Positions 9,413-20,145 of a stretch of 64,000 nt of DNA are shown here, piece after piece. The stretch comes from Escherichia ruysiae (lineage in GTDB: Bacteria > Pseudomonadota > Gammaproteobacteria > Enterobacterales > Enterobacteriaceae), in NCBI RefSeq assembly GCF_031323975.1, contig NZ_JAVIWS010000001.1:1054001-1118000 (forward strand). Direction: 5' to 3'. Under the pieces are notes generated by a model that was not told the DNA's origin, made no database searches, and worked only from the letters and a program-made list of their open reading frames with translations. The position numbers and the translations under genes are program-made. Each line of letters starts with the position of its first letter. The stretch's first letter is position 1.

Positions 9413-10731
9413 TTGGTCGCATCTCACGTTTTATGACGCGTTTTGTCAGCCGGTGGCTTCCCGATCCTCTGATTTTTGCCATGTTGCTGACGTTGCTAAC
9501 GTTCGTGATCGCGCTTTGGTTAACACCACAAACGCCGATCAGCATGGTGAAAATGTGGGGTGACGGTTTCTGGAACTTGCTGGCGTTCGGTATGCAGATG
9601 GCGCTGATCATCGTTACCGGTCATGCCCTTGCCAGCTCTGCTCCGGTGAAAAGCTTGCTGCGGACTGCCGCCTCCGCCGCAAAAACACCCGTACAGGGCG
9701 TCATGCTGGTCACTTTCTTCGGTTCCGTCGCTTGTGTCATCAACTGGGGATTTGGTCTGGTTGTCGGCGCAATGTTCGCCCGTGAAGTCGCCCGGCGAGT
9801 ACCTGGCTCTGATTATCCGTTGCTCATTGCCTGCGCCTACATTGGTTTTCTCACCTGGGGTGGCGGCTTCTCTGGCTCAATGCCTCTGTTGGCTGCAACA
9901 CCGGGCAACCCGGTTGAGCATATCGCCGGGCTTATCCCGGTGGGCGATACTCTGTTCAGTGGTTTTAACATTTTCATCACTGTGGCATTGATTGTGGTGA
10001 TGCCATTTATCACCCGCATGATGATGCCAAAACCGTCTGACGTGGTGAGTATCGATCCAAAACTACTCATGGAAGAGGCTGATTTTCAAAAGCAGCTACC
10101 GAAAGATGCTCCACCGTCCGAGCGACTGGAAGAAAGCCGCATTCTGACGTTGATCATCGGCGCACTCGGTATCGCTTACCTGGCAATGTACTTCAGCGAA
10201 CATGGCTTCAACATCACCATCAATACCGTCAACCTGATGTTTATGATTGCGGGTCTGCTGCTACATAAAACGCCAATGGCTTATATGCGTGCTATCAGCG
10301 CGGCAGCACGCAGTACCGCCGGTATTCTGGTGCAATTCCCCTTCTACGCCGGGATCCAACTGATGATGGAGCACTCCGGTCTGGGCGGACTCATTACCGA
10401 ATTCTTCATCAATGTTGCGAACAAAGACACCTTCCCGGTAATGGCCTTCTTTAGTTCTGCACTGATTAACTTCGCCGTTCCGTCTGGCGGCGGTCACTGG
10501 GTTATTCAGGGACCTTTCGTGATACCCGCAGCCCAGGCGCTGGGCGCTGATCTCGGTAAATCGGTAATGGCGATCGCCTACGGCGAGCAATGGATGAACA
10601 TGGCACAACCGTTCTGGGCGCTGCCAGCACTGGCAATCGCCGGGCTCGGTGTCCGCGACATCATGGGCTATTGCATCACTGCCCTGCTCTTCTCCGGCGT
10701 CATTTTCGTCATTGGTTTAACGCTGTTCTGA
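9409..10731 (+). CDS. atoE: Short-chain fatty acid transporter AtoE
   Basis: Predicted inner-membrane permease for short-chain fatty acids such as butyrate, 440 residues. Many hydrophobic segments are visible (for example near 20-40, 60-80, 95-120 and 415-438), with family signatures GGGFSGSMPLLAATPGNP and PSGGGHWVIQGPF. It sits between the CoA transferase and thiolase genes, matching uptake followed by activation and cleavage. The transport role is known for the family; the substrate is inferred from operon context. Confidence 0.93.
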   Translation: MIGRISRFMTRFVSRWLPDPLIFAMLLTLLTFVIALWLTPQTPISMVKMWGDGFWNLLAFGMQMALIIVTGHALASSAPVKSLLRTAASAAKTPVQGVMLVTFFGSVACVINWGFGLVVGAMFAREVARRVPGSDYPLLIACAYIGFLTWGGGFSGSMPLLAATPGNPVEHIAGLIPVGDTLFSGFNIFITVALIVVMPFITRMMMPKPSDVVSIDPKLLMEEADFQKQLPKDAPPSERLEESRILTLIIGALGIAYLAMYFSEHGFNITINTVNLMFMIAGLLLHKTPMAYMRAISAAARSTAGILVQFPFYAGIQLMMEHSGLGGLITEFFINVANKDTFPVMAFFSSALINFAVPSGGGHWVIQGPFVIPAAQALGADLGKSVMAIAYGEQWMNMAQPFWALPALAIAGLGVRDIMGYCITALLFSGVIFVIGLTLF

Positions 10732-10761
10732 CGGCAACTCTACAGACAGAAGGAATATAAA

Positions 10762-11946
10762 ATGAAAAATTGTGTCATCGTCAGTGCGGTACGTACTGCC
10801 ATCGGTAGTTTTAATGGTTCACTCGCCTCCACCAGCGCCATCGATCTGGGGGCAACAGTAATTCAGGCCGCCATTGAACGCGCAAAACTCGATTCACAAC
10901 ACGTCGATGAAGTGATTATGGGTAACGTATTGCAGGCCGGGCTGGGGCAAAATCCGGCTCGTCAGGCACTGCTAAAAAGCGGACTGGCAGAAACGGTGTG
11001 CGGATTTACGGTCAACAAAGTATGTGGTTCTGGTCTGAAAAGCGTGGCGCTTGCCGCCCAGGCAATTCAGGCCGGTCAGGCACAGAGCATCGTAGCGGGT
11101 GGAATGGAGAACATGAGTTTAGCGCCCTATTTACTCGATGCAAAAGCACGCTCTGGTTATCGTCTTGGAGACGGACAGGTTTATGACGTGATCCTGCGCG
11201 ATGGCCTGATGTGCGCCACTCACGGTTATCATATGGGTATTACCGCCGAGAACGTTGCCAAAGAGTACGGAATTACCCGTGAAATGCAGGATGAACTGGC
11301 GCTACATTCACAGCGTAAAGCGGCAGCAGCCATTGAGTCCGGTGCTTTTACCGCCGAAATTGTCCCGGTAAATGTTGTCACACGGAAGAAAAACATCGTC
11401 TTCGATCGCGATGAATTCCCGAAAGTAGATTCTACTGCAGAAGCTCTTGCTGCATTGCGCCCGGCCTTCGACAAAGCCGGAACGGTCACCGCCGGGAACG
11501 CGTCTGGCATTAACGATGGGGCTGCCGCACTGGTGATTATGGAAGAATCTGCGGCGCTGGCGGCAGGCCTAAAACCACTGGCACGCATTAAAAGCTATGC
11601 CAGCGGTGGCGTGCCCCCTGCATTGATGGGTATGGGGCCAGTACCTGCCACGCAAAAAGCGTTACAACTGGCGGGGCTGCAACTGGCAGACATTGATCTC
11701 ATCGAAGCCAATGAAGCATTTGCCGCGCAGTTCCTTGCCGTTGGGAAAACCCTGGGCTTTGATCCTGAGAAAGTGAATGTCAACGGCGGAGCCATCGCGC
11801 TGGGGCATCCTATCGGCGCCAGCGGTGCACGTATTCTGGTCACACTATTACATGCAATGCAGGCTCGCGATAAAACGCTGGGTCTGGCGACGCTGTGCAT
11901 TGGCGGCGGTCAGGGAATTGCGATGGTGATTGAACGATTGAATTAA
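10762..11946 (+). CDS. atoB: Acetyl-CoA acetyltransferase (thiolase II)
   Basis: Degradative thiolase that cleaves acetoacetyl-CoA with CoA into two acetyl-CoA, the last step of acetoacetate use. It has 394 residues. The nucleophile is C88 in [10 protein letters not shown]. The C-terminal catalytic set is also present: His near 349 in [12 protein letters not shown] and Cys near 379 in LCIGGGQG. A ribosome binding site (AGAAGGAA) lies in the 30-bp gap after atoE. A hairpin terminator follows the stop at once. Confidence 0.97.
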   Translation: MKNCVIVSAVRTAIGSFNGSLASTSAIDLGATVIQAAIERAKLDSQHVDEVIMGNVLQAGLGQNPARQALLKSGLAETVCGFTVNKVCGSGLKSVALAAQAIQAGQAQSIVAGGMENMSLAPYLLDAKARSGYRLGDGQVYDVILRDGLMCATHGYHMGITAENVAKEYGITREMQDELALHSQRKAAAAIESGAFTAEIVPVNVVTRKKNIVFDRDEFPKVDSTAEALAALRPAFDKAGTVTAGNASGINDGAAALVIMEESAALAAGLKPLARIKSYASGGVPPALMGMGPVPATQKALQLAGLQLADIDLIEANEAFAAQFLAVGKTLGFDPEKVNVNGGAIALGHPIGASGARILVTLLHAMQARDKTLGLATLCIGGGQGIAMVIERLN

Positions 11947-11952
11947 CCAACA

Positions 11953-11986
11953 AAAACGCCCGATAGCGAAAGTCATCGGGCGTTTT
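11953..11986 (+). terminator. Terminator of atoDAEB
   Basis: AAAACGCCCGAT pairs with ATCGGGCGTTTT around a 10-base loop and ends in a T run. The stem starts a few bases after atoB. The A-rich left side means it could also stop transcripts coming from the opposite strand. Confidence 0.9.
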
Positions 11987-12019
11987 CTTAAACATCGACA
12001 GTGAAAGTAACCTCATTAA

Positions 12020-12560
12020 TTACCAGTCAAAACTTTTCACCAGCGTCAGCTCGCCAGCATTACGCATCGGTACAATAAATGTTTCCTGTTTCTCATTGAC
12101 CGATCCTTCATCGGTGATCAGCGTCAGTTGGGCGGTGGTTAATTCCGTTTCGCTGCGTCCGCCATAGTAGTTGATATACACCTGATAACGCCCGTGAACT
12201 GGCGCTGGCATGGCGAAAATCTCGGGTCCGTACCCCGTCGTGACATCCATATCCAGTGCGCCACTGTTTTTCAGCACCGTGTTACCGTACCAGGCGTGTT
12301 CGCCATCAGGCGTAACGACATGAAGATCGAGGTCGGTATTATCCGTATCCCACGAGAGAACCAGCCGTAAACGTGCACGAATCGTTCCTGTACCCGGCGT
12401 TGAGTAAAACTGCATTTTTTGTCGGCTTTGCCCACCCGGGCTGATGACCTGCACGCTGTTGCTGCCTTCAATGCCCAGACGCCAGCGGAAAGTAGGGCTA
12501 TTGCACCAAAACCTACAAGGCCATAAAACCGCCAGCCTTTCGCTTTTTTTCACCACTCAT
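12020..12560 (-). pseudogene. Deletion scar: yfaA 5' end fused to yfaP 3' end
   Basis: Remnant of the yfaPQSTA cluster that K-12 carries between atoB and gyrA. Bases 12020 to about 12487 encode the C-terminal YfaP part (SWDTDNTDLDLHVVTPDG, VYINYYGGRSETE) up to its natural end KSFDW. The ATG at 12560 begins the YfaA N-terminus (MSGEKKRK), which leaves frame in a run of seven A (12544-12550); adding one A restores GWRFYGLVGFGAIALLSAGVW. The two genes meet at 12470-12487, in a segment (GCTGGCGTCTGGGCATTG on the minus strand) that reads as yfaA sequence in one frame and yfaP in another. A GTG at 12556 gives an open 178-residue frame, but its first 28 residues are out-of-frame yfaA, so a functional protein is unlikely. 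The K-12 comparison is from memory. Confidence 0.82.
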
Positions 12561-12667
12561 TGCCACATTCCTTGTGTAAAGCCAGCCATTTTTTATGGGC
12601 GATGCACAACTTTATCGCGCCCTAATACGACAAAAGCCCAGACTTTGCAGCCTGGACTTTTCAATTC

Positions 12668-12691
12668 AAAAAAGGGAGATGGCTCCCTTTT
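12668..12691 (-). terminator. Terminator of gyrA
   Basis: On the minus strand AAAAGGGAG pairs with CTCCCTTTT around ccat, followed by a T-rich tail. It begins about 18 bp after the gyrA stop. A second, imperfect CCAG/CTGG hairpin (12631-12662) lies just beyond. Confidence 0.85.
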
Positions 12692-12708
12692 GACATGAAT
12701 AAATAAAA

Positions 12709-15336
12709 TTATTCTTCTTCTGGCTCGTCGTCAACGTCCACTTCCGGAGCGATTTCATCGTCCCCTTCCGCAGCACTGCCATCGATGGTATCCAGATCTT
12801 CCTCGTCAACCGGTTCAGCAACACGTTGCAGACCCACTACGTTTTCATCTTCCGCAGTACGGATGAGGATCACGCCCTGGGTGTTACGACCCACGATGCT
12901 GATTTCTGAAACGCGGGTACGTACCAGCGTACCGGCATCGGTGATCATCATGATCTGATCGCAGTCATCAACCTGTACCGCACCAACCACTAAACCGTTA
13001 CGTTCAGTCACTTTGATGGAGATAACCCCTTTCGTCGCACGCGACTTAGTTGGGTATTCCGCCACCGCAGTACGTTTACCGTAACCGTTTTGTGTTGCAG
13101 TAAGGATTGCGCCATCGCCACGCGGTACGATCAGAGACACGACTTTATCGCCTTCGCCTAAACGAATACCGCGAACACCCGTGGTGTTGCAGCCCATCGC
13201 ACGGACAGAAGACTCTTTAAAGCGCACCACTTTACCTTCGGCGGAGAACAGCATTACTTCGTCTTCGCCACTGGTCAGGTCAACGCCGATCAGCTCATCG
13301 CCTTCAACCAGCTTGATCGCCACTTTACCGGCGGTACGCAGACGGTTGAATTCGGTGAGGACGGTTTTCTTCACAGTACCGTTAGCCGTCGCCATGAAGA
13401 CTTTCACGCCTTCTTCAAACTCGGTCACAGGCAGGATCGCGGTGATACGTTCGTCCTGTTCCAGCGGCAGCAGGTTGACGATCGGACGACCACGTGCACC
13501 ACGAGAAGCTTCCGGCAACTGATAAACCTTCATCGAATAGACGCGACCACGGCTGGAGAAGCACAGGATATGATCGTGGGTGTTCGCCACCAGCAGTCGG
13601 TCGATAAAGTCTTCTTCTTTAATACGTGCGGCAGATTTACCTTTCCCGCCACGACGCTGCGCTTCGTATTCCGAAAGCGGCTGGTACTTCACGTAGCCCT
13701 GGTGAGAGAGCGTCACGACCACATCTTCCTGGGTGATCAGATCTTCCAGGTTGATGTCGGCGCTGTTGGCAGTGATTTCAGTACGACGTTTGTCGCCGAA
13801 CTGTTCACGAACCAGTTCCAGCTCTTCGCGGATCACTTCCATCAGACGATCGGCGCTACCCAGAATACGCAGCAGTTCCGCGATCTGATCCAGCAGCTCT
13901 TTGTATTCATCGAGCAGTTTTTCGTGCTCAAGGCCGGTCAGTTTCTGCAAACGCAGATCCAGAATTGCCTGAGCTTGCTGTTCGGTCAGGTAGTACAGAC
14001 CGTCACGCACGCCGAACTCTGGCTCCAGCCATTCCGGACGCGCAGCATCGTCACCCGCACGCTCCAGCATCGCGGCAACGTTGCCCAGCTGCCACGGATT
14101 AGCAACCAGCGCGGTTTTCGCTTCTGCAGGCGTCGGCGCATGACGGATCAGTTCAATGATCGGGTCGATGTTCGCCAGTGCTACGGCTAATGCTTCAAGG
14201 ATATGAGCACGATCGCGGGCTTTACGCAGTTCGAAAATGGTACGACGGGTCACCACTTCGCGACGGTGACGGACAAACGCAGCGATAATGTCTTTCAGGT
14301 TCATGATCTTCGGCTGACCATGGTGCAATGCAACCATGTTGATACCGAAAGAAACCTGCAGCTGGGTCTGGGAGTAGAGGTTGTTGAGCACCACTTCACC
14401 GACCGCATCGCGTTTAACTTCAATCACGATGCGCATACCGTCTTTGTCAGACTCGTCACGCAGCGCGCTGATGCCTTCCACGCGTTTTTCTTTTACCAGT
14501 TCCGCAATCTTCTCAATCAGGCGCGCTTTGTTCACCTGATACGGAATTTCGTGGACGATAATGGTTTCACGCCCGGTTTTGGCGTCAACTTCCACTTCAG
14601 CACGGGCGCGGATATATACCTTGCCGCGACCGGTACGGTAAGCTTCTTCAATACCGCGACGACCGTTAATGATTGCCGCCGTCGGGAAGTCCGGCCCCGG
14701 GATGTGTTCCATCAGCCCTTCAATGCTGATGTCTTCATCATCGATATACGCCAGACAACCGTTGATGACTTCCGTCAGGTTGTGTGGCGGGATGTTGGTT
14801 GCCATACCTACGGCGATACCGGAAGAACCGTTCACCAGCAGGTTAGGAATTTTGGTCGGCATGACGTCCGGAATTTTTTCCGTACCGTCATAGTTATCAA
14901 CGAAATCGACCGTCTCTTTTTCGAGATCGGCCATCAGTTCATGGGCAATTTTCGCCAGACGGATTTCCGTATAACGCATTGCCGCCGCAGAGTCGCCGTC
15001 GATAGAACCGAAGTTACCCTGACCGTCTACCAGCATGTAACGCAGCGAAAATGGCTGCGCCATACGGACGATCGTGTCATAGACCGCCGAGTCACCATGG
15101 GGATGGTATTTACCGATTACGTCACCAACGACACGGGCAGATTTTTTATAGGCTTTGTTCCAGTCATTGCCTAGTACGTTCATGGCGTAAAGTACGCGAC
15201 GGTGTACCGGCTTCAGGCCATCTCGGACATCTGGCAGCGCACGGCCAACAATGACCGACATCGCATAATCCAGATAGGAGCTCTTCAGCTCTTCCTCAAT
15301 GTTGACCGGTGTAATTTCTCTCGCAAGGTCGCTCAT
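12709..15336 (-). CDS. gyrA: DNA gyrase subunit A
   Basis: Breakage-reunion subunit of DNA gyrase (A2B2), which introduces negative supercoils. It has 875 residues, the K-12 length. The catalytic tyrosine is Y122 (AMRYTEIR). The quinolone-resistance region has the susceptible residues S83 and D87 ([11 protein letters not shown]). The GyrA box QRRGGKG starts the C-terminal beta-pinwheel, and the acidic tail is very rich in D and E. It diverges from ubiG across 146 bp. The minus-strand -10 hexamer TATAAT lies at 15381-15386. The sequence is nearly identical to E. coli GyrA. Confidence 0.98.
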   Translation of the reverse strand: MSDLAREITPVNIEEELKSSYLDYAMSVIVGRALPDVRDGLKPVHRRVLYAMNVLGNDWNKAYKKSARVVGDVIGKYHPHGDSAVYDTIVRMAQPFSLRYMLVDGQGNFGSIDGDSAAAMRYTEIRLAKIAHELMADLEKETVDFVDNYDGTEKIPDVMPTKIPNLLVNGSSGIAVGMATNIPPHNLTEVINGCLAYIDDEDISIEGLMEHIPGPDFPTAAIINGRRGIEEAYRTGRGKVYIRARAEVEVDAKTGRETIIVHEIPYQVNKARLIEKIAELVKEKRVEGISALRDESDKDGMRIVIEVKRDAVGEVVLNNLYSQTQLQVSFGINMVALHHGQPKIMNLKDIIAAFVRHRREVVTRRTIFELRKARDRAHILEALAVALANIDPIIELIRHAPTPAEAKTALVANPWQLGNVAAMLERAGDDAARPEWLEPEFGVRDGLYYLTEQQAQAILDLRLQKLTGLEHEKLLDEYKELLDQIAELLRILGSADRLMEVIREELELVREQFGDKRRTEITANSADINLEDLITQEDVVVTLSHQGYVKYQPLSEYEAQRRGGKGKSAARIKEEDFIDRLLVANTHDHILCFSSRGRVYSMKVYQLPEASRGARGRPIVNLLPLEQDERITAILPVTEFEEGVKVFMATANGTVKKTVLTEFNRLRTAGKVAIKLVEGDELIGVDLTSGEDEVMLFSAEGKVVRFKESSVRAMGCNTTGVRGIRLGEGDKVVSLIVPRGDGAILTATQNGYGKRTAVAEYPTKSRATKGVISIKVTERNGLVVGAVQVDDCDQIMMITDAGTLVRTRVSEISIVGRNTQGVILIRTAEDENVVGLQRVAEPVDEEDLDTIDGSAAEGDDEIAPEVDVDDEPEEE

Positions 15337-15380
15337 CTAACCGCTATCCCTCTACTGTATCCCGGATTCAAAGGTCGCAA

Positions 15381-15386
15381 ATTATA
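15381..15386 (-). promoter_or_regulatory. -10 element of the gyrA promoter
   Basis: Perfect TATAAT on the minus strand, about 45 bp before the gyrA start. A TTTACC upstream could serve as -35 with an unusually long spacer of about 19 bp, which fits the known supercoiling-sensitive behaviour of gyrA promoters. The -35 assignment is tentative. Confidence 0.7.
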
Positions 15387-15482
15387 ACACAGCCGCGCAG
15401 ATTGAGGTAAACCAATACGCTTTATTCACATCCAATGCCTGATATACTCGATTGCCTTGCCAATTACGGAGTAGAAGTGCCA

Positions 15483-16205
15483 ATGAATGCCGAAAAATCG
15501 CCGGTAAACCATAACGTAGACCACGAAGAGATCGCTAAATTTGAAGCCGTCGCCTCCCGCTGGTGGGATCTGGAAGGCGAGTTCAAACCACTGCACCGCA
15601 TTAACCCGCTGCGTCTGGGCTATATTGCCGAGCGTGCTGGCGGTTTATTTGGCAAAAAGGTGCTCGATGTCGGTTGTGGCGGCGGCATTCTGGCTGAGAG
15701 TATGGCGCGCGAAGGCGCGACGGTGACCGGCCTGGATATGGGTTTTGAACCGCTACAGGTTGCAAAGCTACACGCGCTGGAAAGCGGTATTCAGGTGGAG
15801 TACGTGCAGGAAACCGTTGAAGAACACGCAGCAAAACATGCCGGACAGTATGATGTGGTGACCTGCATGGAGATGCTGGAGCACGTCCCCGATCCACAGT
15901 CAGTGGTTAGAGCCTGTGCGCAACTGGTGAAACCGGGCGGCGATGTCTTTTTCTCCACGCTTAACCGCAACGGCAAGTCATGGCTGATGGCGGTGGTCGG
16001 CGCGGAATATATTTTGCGCATGGTGCCCAAAGGCACGCATGATGTGAAGAAGTTTATTAAACCGGCAGAACTGCTGGGCTGGGTGGATCAGACCAGTCTT
16101 AAAGAGCGCCATATGACCGGGCTACATTACAACCCGATCACTAATTCCTTTAAGCTCGGCCCCGGCGTGGATGTGAACTATATGCTGCACACGCAGAATA
16201 AGTGA
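15483..16205 (+). CDS. ubiG: Ubiquinone biosynthesis O-methyltransferase UbiG
   Basis: SAM-dependent O-methyltransferase that makes both O-methylations of ubiquinone synthesis. It has 240 residues when started at the ATG giving [13 protein letters not shown]; the frame extends 16 codons further up, but this start matches the family. SAM motif I is [13 protein letters not shown] at about 60-72. A motif [15 protein letters not shown] follows near 120. It diverges from gyrA and is followed by REP elements. Confidence 0.97.
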   Translation: MNAEKSPVNHNVDHEEIAKFEAVASRWWDLEGEFKPLHRINPLRLGYIAERAGGLFGKKVLDVGCGGGILAESMAREGATVTGLDMGFEPLQVAKLHALESGIQVEYVQETVEEHAAKHAGQYDVVTCMEMLEHVPDPQSVVRACAQLVKPGGDVFFSTLNRNGKSWLMAVVGAEYILRMVPKGTHDVKKFIKPAELLGWVDQTSLKERHMTGLHYNPITNSFKLGPGVDVNYMLHTQNK

Positions 16206-16241
16206 GATTGTTGACCGGATTCATCTGGCAACCGTACCAAT

Positions 16242-16330
16242 GCCTGATGCGACGCTTGCTGTGTCTTATCAGGCTTACAAATGACTCCCCCGTAGGTCGG
16301 ATAAGGCGTTTACGCCGCACCCGGCAACGA
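16242..16330. repeat. REP palindromes between ubiG and yfaL
   Basis: Two REP-type palindromes between convergent genes: GCCTGATGCGACGC... paired with ...TCTTATCAGGC (16242-16274), and a second (16292-16330) with the typical GTAGGTCGGATAAGGCG and CGCCGCACCCGGC parts. Confidence 0.85.
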
Positions 16331-16347
16331 TGCCGGGCGGACAACAA

Positions 16348-19300
16348 TTACCATTTCACCGTCATCGACAAAAATCCTGCCGTCTGGGCAAAATCATCAC
16401 TTCCCTTCTGCCATGCGACGCTGCCGCGCAGGGAAACTCGCTGGCTAATATTGCCTGTTATCCCCACTTTTATTTCACCACGCTGCTTCGCCGCATCGTC
16501 GCTGATATTGCTGCCATCGTCTTCAATTTCCGCCGAATGGGGATGGTGATAATAATTCAGATCCAGGGTTGGCGTGATATGGAAAGCATTACGCCATTCG
16601 CTATGTATCCCGACACGCGTCTGAATATCATCGCCCTGCGATTGCGACACCCGCGCACGGTTAGCGGCGGTAAAATCATTCTGCTGCACGCCCTGATAAA
16701 TCACCTGCGCCTGTGGTTCGATTACCACACCATGCCCCGATAACCACTGATAGCCAGCTTCCAGAGAGGCGATGCTCCCCGACGAGTGGTAATGATCCGC
16801 GCCATCGCCTTGTTCGGAAACATCATTGCTAAACCACGCGTATTGCAGCCAGCTATCCAGCCACGCCCCCTGCTGCTGGCTACCATGCTGAAACCAGCTC
16901 GAAGTCAGCCCAACGGCATAACCGTGGTTCTGGTTATCGGCGCGAGTTCCAGTCATATTCGAGCGGCTGTCGCCCTGGTTATCGCTGTAGCCACCGACAA
17001 TCCCAAGCATCCATTCGCCATCATCGCCCCAGCGCCCCCTAAACAGATCACCGCTAAGCTGCACCGTAGAGGTGTCTTCATGCTGAGCCAGTTGCCCCGC
17101 AGCCGTGTAATGATAACGTCCGCCGATAATGCGCAAATGCAGCGTCTGACCGTTGCTACCTGCGTGATCGTGTCGCTCCATCACAAACGCCTGATTTGCC
17201 GCCCGAAGGTTATTAAGATATCCACCAATTTTTGCATTCAACACCGGCTGATAAGCGGGCGTGGGATCAGGATCGGGAGTCGGGTCTGGATCAGGTGGCG
17301 ATGGAGGCGTGACTTTTTGTGATCGCAAATACCAGTCGTTGTTATCTTCCACCAGCGTGTAGTCATACGCTCCCATATTGACGTAGCCGCTGCCCGCCAG
17401 ACTGAACTGCGCGTTATTTTGAAATTGTGTGGGATCGCCAGCGAAATCAACCAGTTTTATACCTGTAGATGTCGGATCGCCAATGCCAGTAATGGGGTTA
17501 ACCACCACGGTCGTGTTGCCAGCGGTATTACCGTTCAACACCAACCGGTCGCTTACCGAGTCATCGCCCTTTAATTCGCTGTCGAGCAACAACGTACCGC
17601 CACCGTTGTAATCACCGTTTACGATCAGGGTATCGCCAGCGACGCCATTTTGCAGGCTGACCGCGCCGAAAGTATTGCTCAGATCACCATTGATCGTCAC
17701 GCCAGGAAGATAAGTCAGGCTGTCAGTTTCAAGGTTGGTATTAAGCTCGCCCGTTAACGTAACGCCATCGGTGACATTCACCAGCGTACCGCCACCGTTA
17801 AATAATGAGGCGTCGAGCGCCACAGACGTATCCTGCCCGGTTAAACGCAAAACCGTGCCATCGCTGATGTCGATAGTGCCACTGGAACTGGCATCAATAG
17901 ACTGAATATCCTGATCCACGCCAGTCTCGAACGTTGCCCCGTCACCAACCCACAGCGACGAAGCGTAAGGAAAGATATCCGCAACATCACCTTTCAGCGT
18001 ACCTTCTTCCACTCGCACTGCCGACTGCGCCGTGCCGCTGGCAGTCAGTTCCAGCGTGCCTGCACCGGTTTTCGTCAGTGTGGTTCCCGCGTCCTGGTGC
18101 TGTCCACTGCTGTCGGCGATCAATGCGCCCCACTGCGTCACAGCACCATCATCAACCACAATTTCGCCATCAGCGCGCATTTCGATATCACGCCCATGAC
18201 CAGCCATCGCAGAGCGAGTATCGACATCAGCCGTAATCTCCATCGCGCTATCTTGTTGATTATCAGTGAAGATAACCTGGCGGTTATAGTGAGTATCACC
18301 AAGCTGAGAATTGTTGCTCACTACCAGCGTGCCGGAAGCGATTTGTGTTGTGCCGAGGTATTGATTGTCATTCGCCAGGCTTACCTGTCCATCGCCTGCA
18401 TCTACCACTACATAGACGCCTTTTTTCCCGTCATCGCCAATATGCAAATCCTCACCACTATAAAGATCGACAACGTCCTGCTGACCAATCACTGTACCGC
18501 CGTTACCACTGATTTCCAGCCCATCGTTCTCTGACGTACCGCTCTGCCAGGTGGTGAAATCGGAAAGATCTAATACGCCACCGTTTAATACAATTGACTG
18601 CGGATCGTCCTGCATCGCCGCCAGATCCGCCGCGTTTCCCGCCAGCGAGAGGATTGCGCCATCTTCCACCACAATATCGCCGGTCAGCGCCATCGACGAC
18701 GCCCCCGCCAGCGCATAGCTACCATTTTCGGCAATGGTCAGTTGCCCTTCACCTTCAATAGTTCCGCTAAACCCACCGGCATTTACCGTCACGTTACCGC
18801 CAGCATCAATATTTAAAGTGCCATTCTGAAAACCCGTCAGTGAGTGAACAAAAGTCTGCTGTGTTGCGCCAACGTTAAGTTCTGCCTGATCATCCCGATG
18901 ACTGATACTGCCGACCATCAGTCCATAGCAATTTTGTGGATTACTCTGGCAACGATCATCGCCAACATTCATCAGCGAATTGCTACGCCCCAGCGTCACT
19001 TCACCGTTTTCAACCCGCATCTCGCCGGTAAAATTATTATTATCCGCATTAAGCACCAGTTCGCCTGCGCCGGTTTTGCTGATACTTCCGGTTCCGGCAA
19101 TGGAATCGAGCGCACCATCGTTGCTCAGGTCACCAATAATCAACGTTTTATTACCAGCGATATCAAACCTGACCTGACTTGAATCGATGTACATAAAGCC
19201 GCCCGCCGATGCAGATGGCGCATCGCCATATCCTGCGGCACTGTTGTTCTCATCCATCAAAACGCCACCGTTGTAGCTGTAGCTGGCATCAACCGAAATA

Positions 19301-20076
19301 TCAATAAGATAGGGAGAGTTCGTACTACTGCTATAAATTGCGCCACCGTAACCTTCAGCAATATTATCTGTAAACGTGGTGTTATTAATTATTGTGAACT
19401 CTGATGGGTGAATGGTTTCCGTATTATTATCAGTGATATCGATAGCGCCACCATCGCCATCACTGTAACTTGTTGATGTATATGCCCGATTATGATTAAA
19501 AATCGTATTATTTAAGTAAATATTATTATTAATCGAATAAATTGCGCCACCTTTGCCGTCGTTAGCAATATTACCTGTAAATACAGCATTGGTAACGCTA
19601 AGATCAATATCACCAGCGTCATTTGTACCCGCAGAATAGATTGCCCCGCCATATCCTCCTGCCACATTACTGTCGAAGATAACCTGAGTAAGATTCAGCG
19701 TTGAGTTTTCTTTCGCAAAAATAGCACCTCCATTATTATATTCACCACTCACGGTATTATTTTCGAACAGAGTCATACCTGTTCCACCTTGTGCTGACAA
19801 TATGAAATCAGCTCCTTGTTGTAAAAATACCGCCCCGCCACTGGCATCATTTGCCATAGAGGAAAAAATAAGCCATTGCCCGTCAGCAACACTCCAGGTC
19901 TGCATACTACCTGAGAGGCTCTGGCGACTGGCCAGGCAACTGGTAGAAACATTAACCCCCTGACATGAAGACAGAATCTGCGACGCCGCGTTTGCACGCG
20001 TAAACACGCAAGCAACGACAGCCAGGAAAATTAACAGATATCCTTTCCTGATAAAAATAATCCATTTTTTATTCAT
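16348..20076 (-). CDS. yfaL: AIDA-type autotransporter adhesin YfaL (EhaC-like)
   Basis: Type Va autotransporter: a large surface passenger exported through its own C-terminal beta-barrel, linked in E. coli to biofilm and adhesion. The chosen ATG at 20076 gives MNKKWIIFIRKGYLL and a clear signal peptide ending in RANA; the frame also runs up to a TTG at 20145 with no better initiation signals. The product is 1242 residues. Repeated GGAIY/GGAIF and YGGAIYS units form a pectin-lyase-like beta-helix, followed by GxLxL autotransporter repeats (SKTGAGELVLNADNNNFTG, TKTGAGTLELTASG). A Pro-Asp linker (PPDPDPTPDPDPTP) leads to a barrel of about 280 residues ending in the terminal aromatic motif LSMTVKW. 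The gene is intact. Confidence 0.93.
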   Translation of the reverse strand: MNKKWIIFIRKGYLLIFLAVVACVFTRANAASQILSSCQGVNVSTSCLASRQSLSGSMQTWSVADGQWLIFSSMANDASGGAVFLQQGADFILSAQGGTGMTLFENNTVSGEYNNGGAIFAKENSTLNLTQVIFDSNVAGGYGGAIYSAGTNDAGDIDLSVTNAVFTGNIANDGKGGAIYSINNNIYLNNTIFNHNRAYTSTSYSDGDGGAIDITDNNTETIHPSEFTIINNTTFTDNIAEGYGGAIYSSSTNSPYLIDISVDASYSYNGGVLMDENNSAAGYGDAPSASAGGFMYIDSSQVRFDIAGNKTLIIGDLSNDGALDSIAGTGSISKTGAGELVLNADNNNFTGEMRVENGEVTLGRSNSLMNVGDDRCQSNPQNCYGLMVGSISHRDDQAELNVGATQQTFVHSLTGFQNGTLNIDAGGNVTVNAGGFSGTIEGEGQLTIAENGSYALAGASSMALTGDIVVEDGAILSLAGNAADLAAMQDDPQSIVLNGGVLDLSDFTTWQSGTSENDGLEISGNGGTVIGQQDVVDLYSGEDLHIGDDGKKGVYVVVDAGDGQVSLANDNQYLGTTQIASGTLVVSNNSQLGDTHYNRQVIFTDNQQDSAMEITADVDTRSAMAGHGRDIEMRADGEIVVDDGAVTQWGALIADSSGQHQDAGTTLTKTGAGTLELTASGTAQSAVRVEEGTLKGDVADIFPYASSLWVGDGATFETGVDQDIQSIDASSSGTIDISDGTVLRLTGQDTSVALDASLFNGGGTLVNVTDGVTLTGELNTNLETDSLTYLPGVTINGDLSNTFGAVSLQNGVAGDTLIVNGDYNGGGTLLLDSELKGDDSVSDRLVLNGNTAGNTTVVVNPITGIGDPTSTGIKLVDFAGDPTQFQNNAQFSLAGSGYVNMGAYDYTLVEDNNDWYLRSQKVTPPSPPDPDPTPDPDPTPAYQPVLNAKIGGYLNNLRAANQAFVMERHDHAGSNGQTLHLRIIGGRYHYTAAGQLAQHEDTSTVQLSGDLFRGRWGDDGEWMLGIVGGYSDNQGDSRSNMTGTRADNQNHGYAVGLTSSWFQHGSQQQGAWLDSWLQYAWFSNDVSEQGDGADHYHSSGSIASLEAGYQWLSGHGVVIEPQAQVIYQGVQQNDFTAANRARVSQSQGDDIQTRVGIHSEWRNAFHITPTLDLNYYHHPHSAEIEDDGSNISDDAAKQRGEIKVGITGNISQRVSLRGSVAWQKGSDDFAQTAGFLSMTVKW

Positions 20077-20145
20077 GATCTGACAGCCTGTGAGAAATAA
20101 CAGGCTATCATTAAAAGGCATATTGCGATTGTAGATAATAACCAA

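Noticed and set aside
12020..12556. 178-codon open frame as an intact gene
   Set aside because: Its first part is out-of-frame yfaA sequence; only the YfaP C-terminus is recognisable, with no signal peptide.
14203..15174. Open frame of 323 codons opposite gyrA
   Set aside because: Same kind of antisense shadow; no family resemblance.
12709..15336. Quinolone-resistance changes in gyrA
   Set aside because: S83 and D87 are both the susceptible residues.
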